From contig NZ_MCIG01000001.1 of the NCBI RefSeq assembly GCF_001705035.1, forward strand, positions 76,616 through 140,615: DNA of 64,000 nt. Reading direction: 5' to 3'. The translations under genes and the position numbers were made by a program. Origin of the DNA: Curtobacterium sp. UCD-KPL2560. GTDB lineage: Bacteria; Actinomycetota; Actinomycetes; Actinomycetales; Microbacteriaceae. The notes under the pieces are model-generated. The model had not been told where the DNA came from and made no database searches. It worked only from the letters and a program-made list of their open reading frames with translations. Shown here in pieces: positions 37,149 through 46,113 of the stretch (positions within the stretch are counted from its first letter, which is position 1; each line of letters begins with the position of its first letter).

Positions 37149-38359
37149 AGCTGCACCGCGTTCTCGTCGAGGATGCCGAAGTAGCGGCTGGCGGACGCCA
37201 CGTCCTTGTCGCCGCGTCCGGACAGGGACACGAGCACGACGCCGTCCGGGCCGAGCTCCTTGCCGAGCTTGATCGCGCCGGCCAGTGCGTGGGCCGACTC
37301 GATCGCCGGCAGGATGCCCTCGGTGCGGCCGAGCAGACGGAACGCCTCCATCGCCTCGGCGTCGGTGATCGGCGTGTACTGCGCGCGGCCGATCGACGCG
37401 AGGTAGGCGTGCTCCGGGCCGACGCTCGGGTAGTCGAGACCCGCCGAGATGCTGTGGCTCTCGATCGTCTGGCCGTCCTCGTCCTGCATGAGGTAGGACA
37501 TCGTGCCCTGTAGGACACCCGTGCGACCGAGCGAGATGCTCGCCGCGTGACGACCGGTCTCGATCCCCTCGCCGCCGGCCTCGAAGCCGTGCAGCCGGAC
37601 GGACTCGTCGTCGAGGAACGCCTCGAAGATGCCCATCGCGTTCGACCCGCCGCCGACGCACGCGGCGACGGCGTCGGGCAGGCGACCGATGCGGTCGAGC
37701 ACCTGCTGCCGGGCCTCCTCGCCGATCACCTTGTGGAACTCGCGCACCATCTCGGGGAACGGGTGCGGGCCGGCGACCGTGCCGAGCAGGTAGTGCGTCG
37801 ACTCGACGTTGGCGACCCAGTCGCGCAGCGCGTCGTTGATCGCGTCCTTGAGCGTGCGGGAGCCGGTCTCGACCGGGATGACCTCGGCGCCGAGGAGCCG
37901 CATCCGGGCGACGTTGAGCGCCTGGCGCTCGGTGTCGACCGCACCCATGTACACGACGCAGTCCATGCCGAACAGTGCGGCCGCGGTGGCGGTCGCGACG
38001 CCGTGCTGGCCCGCGCCGGTCTCGGCGATCAGGCGGGTCTTGCCGAGGCGCTTCGCGACCAGGGCCTGGCCGAGCACGTTGTTGATCTTGTGCGAACCGG
38101 TGTGGTTGAGGTCCTCGCGCTTGAGGATGATCCGGGCACCACCGGCGTGCTTCGCGAACCGCGGCGCCTCGGTGATGATCGAGGGGCGGCCGGTGTACTC
38201 GCGCTGGAGCGTGTCGAGCTCCTCGCGGAACGCCGGGTCCGCCCAGGCCTCACGGAAGGCGGTCTCGAGCTCGTCGAGCGCCTCGACCAGGGACTCGGGG
38301 ACGAAGCGTCCGCCGAAGTCGCCGAAGTACGGGCCCTGCAGGTCACGGAGTGAGGTCAC
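37145..38359 (-). CDS. trpB: Tryptophan synthase beta subunit
   Basis: A 404-residue PLP enzyme condensing indole and serine to tryptophan. The cofactor Lys lies in [33 protein letters not shown] and the phosphate loop [12 protein letters not shown] are intact, and the N-terminus [12 protein letters not shown] is typical. GTG start with 65 nt to trpC. Coupled to trpA by a GTGA overlap. Confidence 0.97.
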   Translation of the reverse strand: MTSLRDLQGPYFGDFGGRFVPESLVEALDELETAFREAWADPAFREELDTLQREYTGRPSIITEAPRFAKHAGGARIILKREDLNHTGSHKINNVLGQALVAKRLGKTRLIAETGAGQHGVATATAAALFGMDCVVYMGAVDTERQALNVARMRLLGAEVIPVETGSRTLKDAINDALRDWVANVESTHYLLGTVAGPHPFPEMVREFHKVIGEEARQQVLDRIGRLPDAVAACVGGGSNAMGIFEAFLDDESVRLHGFEAGGEGIETGRHAASISLGRTGVLQGTMSYLMQDEDGQTIESHSISAGLDYPSVGPEHAYLASIGRAQYTPITDAEAMEAFRLLGRTEGILPAIESAHALAGAIKLGKELGPDGVVLVSLSGRGDKDVASASRYFGILDENAVQL

Positions 38360-38424
38360 GGTGGGTCTCCCGGGGTGGAGCGGCCGCGCCCGGAGTCGGG
38401 CGCGGCCGGTGGGACGGAGCGCGG

Positions 38425-39234
38425 TCAGGCGCGCGGGCGGCCGAGGCCGTCCGCGGCGGCGATGAACGACGCGAGGGTTGCGGCCGGGTCGGTGCCCGTG
38501 ACGAGCGCCTCCCCCACCAGGACGACGTCGGCACCCGCGGAGCGGTAGTGCGCGACGTCGGCGGGACCGGCGACGGCGGACTCGGCGACGCGGACGACCC
38601 CGTCGGGGATCCGGTCGGCGAGCGAGCCGAACAGGTCGCGGTCCAGCGAGAAGTCGGTCAGGTCACGGGCGTTCACGCCGAGGATGCGTGCCCCGGCGTC
38701 GAGGCCGCGCGCGACCTCGTCGGCGGAGTGCGCCTCGACGAGGACGCGCATGCCGAGCTCCTCGGCCAGGCCGTGCAGCTCGACGAGCCGCTGCTGGTCG
38801 AGGGCCGCGACGATGAGCAGCACGAGGTCGGCGCCGGACGCACGTGCCTCGACGACCTGGTACGGGTCTGCGATGAAGTCCTTGCGGAGCACCGGCACGC
38901 CGACCCGGGCCTTGACGGCCTCGAGGTCGGCGAGGCTCCCGAGGAACTTCCGCCCCTCGGTGAGCACGCTGATCGTCGACGCACCGCCGCGCTCGTAGTC
39001 GGCGGCGAGTGCGGCCGGGTCCTCGATCGCGGCCATCGAGCCGCGGGACGGGCTCGCACGCTTGACCTCGGCGAGGATCTTCACGCGGTCGCCGGGGGCC
39101 AGGAACTCCAGGGCGTCGAGCGGCGACGCGACCCGGTCGAGGTCGCGTTCGACGTCGGCGTAGGGGCGGTCGAGGCGCCGGGCTTCGGCGTCCTCGAGCG
39201 CACCGGCGACGAGGGTCTCGAGCACGTTCGCCAC
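38425..39234 (-). CDS. trpC: Indole-3-glycerol phosphate synthase
   Basis: A 269-residue TIM barrel forming indole-3-glycerol phosphate from Cd[15 protein letters not shown] holds the catalytic Lys, [13 protein letters not shown] and [13 protein letters not shown] follow, and the phosphate site is [12 protein letters not shown]. It is monofunctional; no trpF or trpD is present in this window, so those steps are encoded elsewhere. It follows the small HGxxPAAW gene by 4 nt within the trp operon. Confidence 0.96.
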   Translation of the reverse strand: MANVLETLVAGALEDAEARRLDRPYADVERDLDRVASPLDALEFLAPGDRVKILAEVKRASPSRGSMAAIEDPAALAADYERGGASTISVLTEGRKFLGSLADLEAVKARVGVPVLRKDFIADPYQVVEARASGADLVLLIVAALDQQRLVELHGLAEELGMRVLVEAHSADEVARGLDAGARILGVNARDLTDFSLDRDLFGSLADRIPDGVVRVAESAVAGPADVAHYRSAGADVVLVGEALVTGTDPAATLASFIAAADGLGRPRA

Positions 39235-39238
39235 GGGA

Positions 39239-39478
39239 CTACTCCGCGTGGTGCTTGGCGACGTACTTCGGGCCGTTGACGCCGTAGCCGGCCTTGCCCA
39301 TGACGGCGCCCACGATCAGGCCGACCACCACGACACCGGCCGAGGCCCAGACGCCCCACGCCATGTCGAACCAGAAGAACAGCGTCCCGGCCGCGAACCC
39401 GATCAGCATGATCACGACGGCGGTCCAGGCGGCGGGCGAGTGGCCTTCGCCGAGTTCTGCGGGCTCAGTGTTGCTCAC
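39239..39478 (-). CDS. HGxxPAAW-motif small membrane protein
   Basis: A 79-residue protein with the motif GHSPAAW near residue 11 and two membrane helices (AVVIMLIGFAAGTLFFWF and ASAGVVVVGLIVGAVMG), ending in YVAKHHAE. This small family recurs between trpE/trpC genes in Actinomycetota; its function is not known. The GTG start overlaps the stop of the preceding membrane protein by 4 bases, which fixes the start. Confidence 0.88.
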   Translation of the reverse strand: MSNTEPAELGEGHSPAAWTAVVIMLIGFAAGTLFFWFDMAWGVWASAGVVVVGLIVGAVMGKAGYGVNGPKYVAKHHAE

Positions 39479-40209
39479 GGTGCTCCTCGTTCGGTTCCGG
39501 CGTCGTCGTCCGATCGACGCCCCTGCGATCCTACCGCGCCGGTCGTGGTGGGCTCCCCCACCGCGCCGCCCTGCGCACCGTCGAGGACGGTCGGGTCGTC
39601 GCCGGCGCTGAGGTCGTCCCAGTCGGTGATCGCATCGCGCTGCGCCGGTGCCGCAGCCCGTGCCGCCGCGGCCGCACCGGTCGTCTGCGCGCCGTACTTG
39701 CGGGTCGGACCGGGCCAGGACCGCTGGAGCACCAGGACCGCGACGCCGAGCAGGACCGCGAGGACGCCACCGGCGATGCCGACGGCCGGCCAGACGGTCA
39801 CGACGACGCTCGCGACGGTTCGGCGCACGGCGTCGATGTCGCTCACGCCGGCGACCCCGCCCACGGCGCCCTTCGACGCGGCGACGGGATCGGCCAGTGC
39901 CGAGGCGCCGGTGAGGACGACACCGGCACCGAGCAGCACCTCGACGACTCCGAGCACGACCCGGAGGACGCGGCCGGCGATCGTGAGCGCGAGGAACAGC
40001 GCGAGGCTGGCGATCGCGAGCGCGGTGTACTGCGGCACCGCGGCCGCGCCGTCCGCGACGACCTGCGACACCACGGCGGTCCCGGCGTGGAGCCGCACGG
40101 TGAACCAGGTCTGCGTCCACGAGAGCATCACGATGCCGGCCACCGCGAGGCCGCCGACGACCACCAGCGGGCGCGACCGCGCGCGGGTCAGTGACCGGGT
40201 GCGGCTCAC
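39475..40209 (-). CDS. Trp biosynthesis-associated membrane protein
   Basis: A 244-residue protein of the trp operon-associated membrane family. Helices are visible at about 15-35 (PLVVVGGLAVAGIVMLSW), 58-80, 85-108 and 132-155, with SWTQTWFTV after the first. The cytoplasmic C-terminus is Ala-rich then acidic. Its function is unproven; constant association with trpE in Actinomycetota suggests a link to tryptophan or indole transport or stability. GTGA overlaps couple it to trpE upstream and to the HGxxPAAW gene downstream. Confidence 0.88.
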   Translation of the reverse strand: MSRTRSLTRARSRPLVVVGGLAVAGIVMLSWTQTWFTVRLHAGTAVVSQVVADGAAAVPQYTALAIASLALFLALTIAGRVLRVVLGVVEVLLGAGVVLTGASALADPVAASKGAVGGVAGVSDIDAVRRTVASVVVTVWPAVGIAGGVLAVLLGVAVLVLQRSWPGPTRKYGAQTTGAAAAARAAAPAQRDAITDWDDLSAGDDPTVLDGAQGGAVGEPTTTGAVGSQGRRSDDDAGTERGAP

Positions 40210-41756
40210 GGACGCACCTCGCGCATCCGGTTCGCCGTCGCGACCGCGCGCAGCGGGGCCGCCGCCTTGTTGACGGCCTCGACGTGCTCGGTGTGCGGGT
40301 CGGAGTCGGCGACGAGCCCGGCGCCGGCCTGCACGCGCGCGACGCCGTCCTTGATCAGGGCGGTGCGGATGGCGATCGCCAGGTCGGCGTCGCCCGCGAA
40401 GTCGAAGTAGCCGACGACACCGGCGTACGCGCCGCGCTTCGCCGGTTCGAGCTCGTCGATGATCTCGAGCGCGCGTGGCTTCGGCGCACCCGACAGCGTC
40501 CCGGCCGGGAACGTCGCGCGGAACACGTCGATCGCGGACGCCCCGGGCCGGACCGACCCCTCGACGCTCGACACGAGGTGCATGATGTGGCTGAACCGCT
40601 CGACCGTCATGAACTCGGTCACGGCGACCGTGCCCGGCTCGCAGACCTTCTGCAGGTCGTTGCGGGCGAGGTCGACGAGCATGAGGTGCTCGGCGCGCTC
40701 CTTCGGGTCGGCGAGCAGTTCCTCGCCGAGACGGACGTCCTCGACGGGCGAGGCCCCGCGCGGACGCGATCCGGCAATCGGGTGCGTGATGGCCCGGCCG
40801 CCCTGCACCTTGACGAGCGCCTCGGGCGACGCGCCGACGATCCAGAACCGCTCGTCGGCGGTGTCCGCGAGCGACAGGAAGTACATGTACGGGCTCGGGT
40901 TGAGCGTCCGCAGCACGCGGTAGACGTCGAGCGGGTCGGCGGTGACCTCGTGGTCGAACCGCTGCGAGATGACGACCTGGAAGACGTCGCCGTCGCGGAT
41001 GAAGTCCTTCGACCGGACCACCGCGGCCATGTAGTCGTCGGGAGAGGTGCGGTGGGTCGGGGTGGGCTCGGCGATCTCGAACGCCTCGGCCACGGTCGCG
41101 ACGGTCGGCTGCACGAGGTCGGCCTGCATCCGGTCGAGTCGTACCTGGGCGTCGCTCCACATCGCGTCGGCGTCGTCGGTGCCGTCGTTGAGGACGCTCG
41201 CGACGAGCAGCACGAGTCCGGTGCGGTGGTCGAGCGCCGCGAGCTCCGACACGAAGGACAGCGCCTGTCCCGGGACGTCGAAGTCCGCGGGCGGGGCGTC
41301 GGGCAGGTGCTCGAGCTGACGGACGGCCTCCCAGCCGACGAAGCCGACCGTACCGCCGACGAGGGGCGGGGTGCCCGGGACGCGCGGGGTCGCCCAGCGC
41401 TCGTGCAGTCGTGCGAGCACCTCGAGCGGCGCGCCGTCGAGCGAGCCGACCGCGCGCTCGGCGCTGATGCCGGTGTCGATCCAGGCGGCGCGGTCGCCCT
41501 CCTGCGTGAGCACACCGAAGCTGCGCACGCCGACGAAGGACCAGCGGGACCACAGACCGCCCTGGCCGGCGGACTCCAGCAGGAACGACCCGGGACGACC
41601 GTCCGCGAGCTTGCGGTAGACGCCGACCGGGGTCTCGCTGTCCGCGTAGAGCGCGCGGACGACCGGGACCACCCGGTGGTCGGCGAGCAGACCGTCGTAC
41701 GCGGAGCGGGTCGTCGTGCGCGGCTCGTCGGAGCCGTGCGCGGTCGCCGCGGTCAC
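40206..41756 (-). CDS. trpE: Anthranilate synthase component I
   Basis: A 516-residue chorismate-using enzyme making anthranilate with a TrpG amidotransferase, which is not in this window. Conserved segments are [77 protein letters not shown] and [13 protein letters not shown]. The Ser of the N-terminal feedback region is part of LLES. The GTG at 41756 was chosen because it overlaps the hisI stop by GTGA; longer in-frame upstream translation is a shadow of hisI. No attenuator leader is visible. Confidence 0.96.
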   Translation of the reverse strand: MTAATAHGSDEPRTTTRSAYDGLLADHRVVPVVRALYADSETPVGVYRKLADGRPGSFLLESAGQGGLWSRWSFVGVRSFGVLTQEGDRAAWIDTGISAERAVGSLDGAPLEVLARLHERWATPRVPGTPPLVGGTVGFVGWEAVRQLEHLPDAPPADFDVPGQALSFVSELAALDHRTGLVLLVASVLNDGTDDADAMWSDAQVRLDRMQADLVQPTVATVAEAFEIAEPTPTHRTSPDDYMAAVVRSKDFIRDGDVFQVVISQRFDHEVTADPLDVYRVLRTLNPSPYMYFLSLADTADERFWIVGASPEALVKVQGGRAITHPIAGSRPRGASPVEDVRLGEELLADPKERAEHLMLVDLARNDLQKVCEPGTVAVTEFMTVERFSHIMHLVSSVEGSVRPGASAIDVFRATFPAGTLSGAPKPRALEIIDELEPAKRGAYAGVVGYFDFAGDADLAIAIRTALIKDGVARVQAGAGLVADSDPHTEHVEAVNKAAAPLRAVATANRMREVRP

Positions 41757-42205
41757 CGTGCCGCTCCGTCCGACGTGGCGGCGTCGGTGAGTGCGGTCCA
41801 GGCCGCGACGGCCTCGTCCGCGGCGGACCCGGCGGGCGGCGCGGAGGCCGTGACCGGGTCGAGCGGGTCGACGTCGAAGCAGCGGTGCGCGCCGGTGTGG
41901 CACGCCGCACCGACCTGCTGCACGGTGACGAGCAGGGTGTCGTCGTCGCAGTCGAGCGCCGCGGCACGCACGTACTGGGCGTGGCCGGACGTGTCGCCCT
42001 TGCGCCAGTACTCCTGCCGGGAGCGTGACCAGAAGGTCACCCGGCCCTCGGTCAGGGTGCGGCGGAGGGCTTCCCGGTCCATGTAGCCGAGCATGAGGAC
42101 GTCCTTCGTGGACTCCTCCTGCACGACGGCGGGGAGCAACCCGTCCGCACCGAACCGCGCGCGGTCGAGGACCGCGTCCGTGCTGGTGCTGGTGCTGTCG
42201 GTCAT
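41753..42205 (-). CDS. hisI: Phosphoribosyl-AMP cyclohydrolase
   Basis: A 150-residue zinc enzyme opening the adenine ring of PR-AMP in histidine synthesis. [26 protein letters not shown] and the Cys pair in [12 protein letters not shown] are the metal and substrate sites. It is the monofunctional form (no fused HisE; hisE is separate at 44072). A TAGGCT box nine bases before the ATG, with an overlapping AGGAG, suggests a very short leader. It leads the hisI-trpE-trp operon. Confidence 0.96.
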   Translation of the reverse strand: MTDSTSTSTDAVLDRARFGADGLLPAVVQEESTKDVLMLGYMDREALRRTLTEGRVTFWSRSRQEYWRKGDTSGHAQYVRAAALDCDDDTLLVTVQQVGAACHTGAHRCFDVDPLDPVTASAPPAGSAADEAVAAWTALTDAATSDGAAR

Positions 42206-42233
42206 GAGGCTCCTAGCCTACGGCGTGCCGGGC

Positions 42234-42267
42234 GGGAGGCGCGGTGCGGGCCCGCACCGCGCCTCCC
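42234..42267. terminator. 34-nt perfect palindrome downstream of hisF
   Basis: GGGAGGCGCGGTGCGGG is followed directly by its exact reverse complement: 17-bp arms, no spacer. It is located between the hisF stop and hisI, where the his transcript would end. Same family as the trpA-lgt hairpin. The rest of the 150-nt gap is GC-rich with no gene. Confidence 0.65.
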
Positions 42268-42355
42268 GGCCGGCCGTGGTCGCGCCACGGGGCGGAGGCA
42301 GGGCCGACGCGCCTCCGGTCCACCACGGGGCGGGGGCGCGGTCGACGAGGACCGG

Positions 42356-43165
42356 TCAGCGGACGACGAGACCGTCCGCGCGCAGCGCGGCCTTGACGTC
42401 GCCGATGGTCATCTCGCCGCGGTGGAAGACGCTCGCCGCGAGGACCGCGTCGGCGCCCGCCTCGACGGCCGGGGCGAAGTGCTCGACCTGACCCGCGCCG
42501 CCGGACCCGATCACGGGGACGGAGGACACCGCGCGGACCGCGGCGATGAGCTCGAGGTCGAAGCCGTTCTTCGTGCCGTCGGCGTCGATCGAGTTGACGA
42601 GCAGCTCCCCCGCGCCGCGTTCGACGCCCTCGCGCGCCCACGCGATCGCGTCGAGGTCGGACTCGGTGCGCCCGCCGTGCGTCGTCACGACGAAGCCGGA
42701 CGGCATCCGGTCGGACCGCTTGACGTCGAGCGAGAGCACGACCGCCTGCGCGCCGAAGCGGTCCGCGATCTCGCCGACCAGGTCGGGCCGGGCGATCGCG
42801 GCGCTGTTCACACCGATCTTGTCGGCGCCGCACTGCTGCAGGCGCGACACGTCGTCGACGCTGCGGACCCCGCCGCCCACCGTCAGCGGGATGAACACCT
42901 GCTCGGCGGTTCGCGTCACGGTGTCGTACATCGTCGCGCGGTTCTCGACCGTCGCTCCGACGTCGAGGAAGGTCAGTTCGTCGGCGCCCTGCTCGTAGTA
43001 GCGCGCCGCGAGTTCGACCGGGTCGCCGGCGTCCTGCAGGTCCAGGAAGTTGACGCCCTTGACGACGCGACCGCCCTGCACGTCGAGGCACGGCACGACG
43101 CGCACGGCGACCCCGCCGACCGCCGCCGGTGCGCCGGACACGCCCGGCTCCGCTGCGTCGGTCAC
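42356..43165 (-). CDS. hisF: Imidazole glycerol phosphate synthase, cyclase subunit
   Basis: A 269-residue TIM barrel. [20 protein letters not shown] holds the catalytic Asp, and [34 protein letters not shown] and [14 protein letters not shown] are conserved. It uses ammonia from HisH, which is not in this window. The GTG at 43165 overlaps the hisG stop by 4 bases. About twenty residues precede the usual N-terminus ([17 protein letters not shown]), low in complexity. Confidence 0.95.
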   Translation of the reverse strand: MTDAAEPGVSGAPAAVGGVAVRVVPCLDVQGGRVVKGVNFLDLQDAGDPVELAARYYEQGADELTFLDVGATVENRATMYDTVTRTAEQVFIPLTVGGGVRSVDDVSRLQQCGADKIGVNSAAIARPDLVGEIADRFGAQAVVLSLDVKRSDRMPSGFVVTTHGGRTESDLDAIAWAREGVERGAGELLVNSIDADGTKNGFDLELIAAVRAVSSVPVIGSGGAGQVEHFAPAVEAGADAVLAASVFHRGEMTIGDVKAALRADGLVVR

Positions 43166-44001
43166 AGGCGTGCGGCGTGGATCGGGCTGACGAGGATGGC
43201 GCGTGCGCCGAGGTCGTAGAGCGCGTCCATGATGAGGTTCGCGTCCTCGCGCGGGATCATCACCCGCACCGCCGACCAGTCGCGGTCGTGCAGCGGCGAC
43301 ACGGTCGGCGACTCGATGCCCGAGGCGACCGCGGTGGCCTGTTCGAGCAGGCCGGTGGGGATGTCGTAGTCGAGCATCACGTAGCCGCGGGCGACGAGCA
43401 CGCCCTGCAGCCGACGGCGCAGGACGTCGATGCCCGGGATCGACTCGTCGGTCGAGATGAGCAGCGCGGTCGACTCGAGGATGACCGGGCCGAAGATCTC
43501 CAGGCCGGCGGCGCGGAGGGTGCTGCCGGTCGAGACGACGTCGGCGACCGCGTCGGCGACACCGAGGCGCACCGCACTCTCGACGGCGCCGTCGAGCTTG
43601 ACGAGGGTCGCGGAGACGCCGTGCTGGGCGAGGAACTCCCCGACCAGGCCGGGGTAGCTGGTCGCGACCCGCACGCCGTCGAGGTCCTGCAGCTCGGTGA
43701 AGCGGCCGGGCGTGCCCGCGAAGCGGAACGTCGAGTCGGCGAACCCGAGCGCGTCGACCTCGTGCGCCGCCGAGCCGGAGTCCAGCAGCAGGTCGCGACC
43801 GGTGATGCCGACGTCGAGCGCCCCCGACCCGACGTACGTCGCGATGTCCCGCGGACGGAGGAAGAAGAACTCGACGCCGTTGCGCTCGTCGAGCAGGTGC
43901 AGCGCCTTCGGGTCGCGGCGACCGGCGTACCCGGCCTCCTTGAGCATCTCGGAGGCGGTCTCGGACAGCGAGCCCTTGTTGGGCACGGCGATGCGGAGCA
44001 T
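43162..44001 (-). CDS. hisG: ATP phosphoribosyltransferase (long form)
   Basis: A 279-residue first enzyme of histidine synthesis. Residues 1-200 are the catalytic domain ([35 protein letters not shown]). The last 70 form the regulatory ACT-like domain ([20 protein letters not shown]) that binds histidine, so it needs no HisZ. ATG start. It is 70 nt after hisE and coupled to hisF by GTGA. Confidence 0.96.
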   Translation of the reverse strand: MLRIAVPNKGSLSETASEMLKEAGYAGRRDPKALHLLDERNGVEFFFLRPRDIATYVGSGALDVGITGRDLLLDSGSAAHEVDALGFADSTFRFAGTPGRFTELQDLDGVRVATSYPGLVGEFLAQHGVSATLVKLDGAVESAVRLGVADAVADVVSTGSTLRAAGLEIFGPVILESTALLISTDESIPGIDVLRRRLQGVLVARGYVMLDYDIPTGLLEQATAVASGIESPTVSPLHDRDWSAVRVMIPREDANLIMDALYDLGARAILVSPIHAARL

Positions 44002-44071
44002 CAGGGTCTGCTTTCTGCTGGAGGTCGGGACGGCTGCGGGGGCGGTGGCGCTCGGTGCGCGACACGCCTGC

Positions 44072-44335
44072 CTACAGATGTCGCCAGACGTCCGCCGGGG
44101 TCAGGCCCTTCGCGACCATGAGGACCTGCAGGTGGTAGACCAACTGCGAGATCTCCTCGGAGGTGCGCTCGTCGCCCTCGTACTCGGCCGCCATCCAGAC
44201 CTCGGCGGCTTCCTCCACGATCTTCTTGCCGATCTGGTGCACGCCTGCGTCCAGTTCGGCGACGGTGCCGGAGCCCTCGGGGCGCGTCCGCGCCTTCTCG
44301 GTCAGCTCCGCGAACAGGTCGTCGAACGTCTTCAC
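44072..44335 (-). CDS. hisE: Phosphoribosyl-ATP diphosphatase
   Basis: An 87-residue all-alpha MazG-like enzyme hydrolysing PR-ATP to [37 protein letters not shown] with the metal-binding Glu pattern, and [14 protein letters not shown] are intact. The GTG at 44335 has a TAGCCT box exactly 7 nt upstream and no ribosome site, so a leaderless start is likely. An alternative GTG at 44491 overlaps the rpe stop by GTGA and would add 52 Ala/Gly/Asp-rich residues. Confidence 0.92.
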   Translation of the reverse strand: MKTFDDLFAELTEKARTRPEGSGTVAELDAGVHQIGKKIVEEAAEVWMAAEYEGDERTSEEISQLVYHLQVLMVAKGLTPADVWRHL

Positions 44336-44342
44336 GGAGGAC

Positions 44343-44348
44343 AGGCTA
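44343..44348 (-). promoter_or_regulatory. -10 box (TAGCCT) of hisE
   Basis: TAGCCT on the minus strand, seven bases, then the GTG of hisE. It would give the hisE-hisG-hisF genes their own promoter inside the rpe operon. Confidence 0.45.
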
Positions 44349-44487
44349 CCGTCCCCGGCCGCCCCGGCGGACCCACCCACCGGGACACCGGCGGTCACGC
44401 CGACGTCCGCACCGTCGTCCGCACCGTCGGCCGCTCCGGTCGGCCGGGAGGCGCGGGCCGGGTCCGACGCGCCGGTCGCGTCGGCGG

Positions 44488-45147
44488 TCACGCGCGTGCC
44501 GCCGCGGCTGCCGCCCGCAGGTCGGCGATGCGCTGCGACGGTTCCCCGCCGTAGACGGCGGACCCCGCGACGAGCGTGTCGGCACCGCTGCGGACCGCCT
44601 CGGGCACCGTGTCGACCGCGATCCCGCCGTCGACCTCGAGCCACACGTCGAGCCCCGAGGCGTCGACCGCTGCGCGGGCGTCGGCGAGCTTCGGCATCAC
44701 GGACGGCATGAACGACTGGCCGCCGAAGCCCGGCTCGACCGTCATGAGCAGGACCATGTCGTAGGCGTCGAGGTGCCGCAGCACGTCGGTCACGGGCGTC
44801 CCGGGCTTGATCGCCACCGCCGCGCGGGCGCCGTTCGAGCGGATCGCCGCCGCGGTCGCCACGGGGTCGGCCGCCGCCTCGAAGTGGAACGTGACGCTCG
44901 ACGCACCGGTCTCGGCGTACTTCGGCGCCTGCGTGTCGGCGTCGGTGATCATCAGGTGCACGTCGAGCGGCACCGGGGAGACCTCCTGCAACCGCTGCAC
45001 GATCGGCAGGCCGAGGGTGAGGTTCGGCACGAAGTGGTTGTCCATCACGTCGACGTGCACCAGGTCGGCGCTCTCGATGCGGTGCAGTTCCCGCTCGAGG
45101 TTCGCGAAGTCGGCGGACAGGATGCTCGGCGCGATGCGGATGGTCAC
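44488..45147 (-). CDS. rpe: Ribulose-phosphate 3-epimerase
   Basis: A 219-residue pentose phosphate TIM barrel interconverting ribulose and xylulose 5-phosphates. [56 protein letters not shown] and [12 protein letters not shown] carry the metal and catalytic Asp residues. The GTG start overlaps the upstream Abi gene stop by 4 bases, an unusual partner. In many Actinomycetota rpe follows rsmB directly. Confidence 0.96.
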   Translation of the reverse strand: MTIRIAPSILSADFANLERELHRIESADLVHVDVMDNHFVPNLTLGLPIVQRLQEVSPVPLDVHLMITDADTQAPKYAETGASSVTFHFEAAADPVATAAAIRSNGARAAVAIKPGTPVTDVLRHLDAYDMVLLMTVEPGFGGQSFMPSVMPKLADARAAVDASGLDVWLEVDGGIAVDTVPEAVRSGADTLVAGSAVYGGEPSQRIADLRAAAAAARA

Positions 45148-45902
45148 CGGACAAGCCTACCGACGCGGCTGTGCAGCGTCGCGTGACGCCCAGAGCGGCG
45201 AGGTCCGCCTGGCCGGGGCAGCCGAGGCTGCTTCGCGTAGACGCGGTTGAACACGCGACCGTGGTGGGCGCACACGTTGCGCAGGACGTTGAGCGCTCGG
45301 AGCCAGGACACCATCTGCGGCGGCCGGAGGTCGAACGTGCTCGCGACGGACCGCTGCACCGGCGGCGACGCGAAGCTGAACAGTCTCGTCAGCGCTCCCC
45401 AGTCCATGACCTCGACCGCGGCCCAGACCGGCAGCCGTCCCCCGTACGACGCGCGATGGTGCTCGACGAACTCGTCGCGCGAACGGGCGACCTCGGCGTG
45501 GTGCCGCCGGAGCCACTCGTCGTGGTCGCGTCCGTCACGCGCGAGCGGACCGAGCAGGTCGGGCCGGAGGTGGGCGCACGGGTCGACCCGCCCGAGCGCG
45601 TCGCCGAGTCGAGCACGGACGACGAGTTCGACCGCTCCGAGCGCGCCGAGCACGGCGGTTCGGAGGCGTTCGTCGAACGAGTGCAACGCGAGGACGTCGT
45701 CGAGGGTCGAGCCGGGGACGAAGGAGTCGGTGCGGCGGTCGCCCTGGAGGACACGGAAGGGGTACCAGTACCCGCTCAGCCGGTAGTAGCCGATCTGCCG
45801 GAGTCGGTCGACGGCGATGCCCTCGTCGTCGATGTGCAACCCGCGGCCGCGGAGCAGGACGACCTGTTCCTCCTGAGAGCAGTAACGCTCGACCTCGGAC
45901 AT
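45144..45902 (-). CDS. Abi-family (Abi_2) protein
   Basis: A 252-residue soluble protein of the Abi_2 family (AbiD/AbiF-like, HEPN superfamily), linked in lactococci to abortive phage defence. [29 protein letters not shown] (split across the N-terminal region), [20 protein letters not shown] and the HEPN-type R-x4-H motif in [16 protein letters not shown] are visible. HEPN proteins of this type are often RNases. The ATG at 45902 follows a GGGGGT ribosome-like site; a GTG at 45923 is possible. It lies between rsmB and rpe, with its own promoter and about 150 nt of leader, and its stop overlaps rpe by 4 bases. Phage defence in this strain is inference. Confidence 0.85.
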   Translation of the reverse strand: MSEVERYCSQEEQVVLLRGRGLHIDDEGIAVDRLRQIGYYRLSGYWYPFRVLQGDRRTDSFVPGSTLDDVLALHSFDERLRTAVLGALGAVELVVRARLGDALGRVDPCAHLRPDLLGPLARDGRDHDEWLRRHHAEVARSRDEFVEHHRASYGGRLPVWAAVEVMDWGALTRLFSFASPPVQRSVASTFDLRPPQMVSWLRALNVLRNVCAHHGRVFNRVYAKQPRLPRPGGPRRSGRHATLHSRVGRLVR

Positions 45903-46066
45903 CGACCCCCACTCGATCCGCACCCCGTCGACACCGTGCGACGGAACCGACCTTCCCTGCGATCAGCGGCCCTGACAGCGGGCCGTCCCCGATGACGGGA
46001 CGCCCCCGACAACGAAGAGGACCGGCCCTGGACCTGCTGAGCAGGCGGAACCGGTCTTGTCCGACC

Positions 46067-46095
46067 AACATATCAGACGCCCTCCGACACTGCAA
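46067..46095 (-). promoter_or_regulatory. Sigma-70 type promoter of the abi-rpe operon
   Basis: On the minus strand TTGCAG, a 17-nt spacer, then TATGTT: the best -35/-10 match in the window. It is an AT-rich island in GC-rich sequence, just downstream of the rsmB stop. The predicted transcript has a 150-nt leader with inverted repeats CGGCCC/GGGCCG and CCTGCT/AGCAGG. Confidence 0.55.
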
Positions 46096-46113
46096 CGGGT
46101 CGGGCGTGCTGCG

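Noticed and set aside
40206..41756. A trp attenuator upstream of trpE
   Set aside because: trpE overlaps hisI by 4 bases, leaving no leader peptide or hairpin space.
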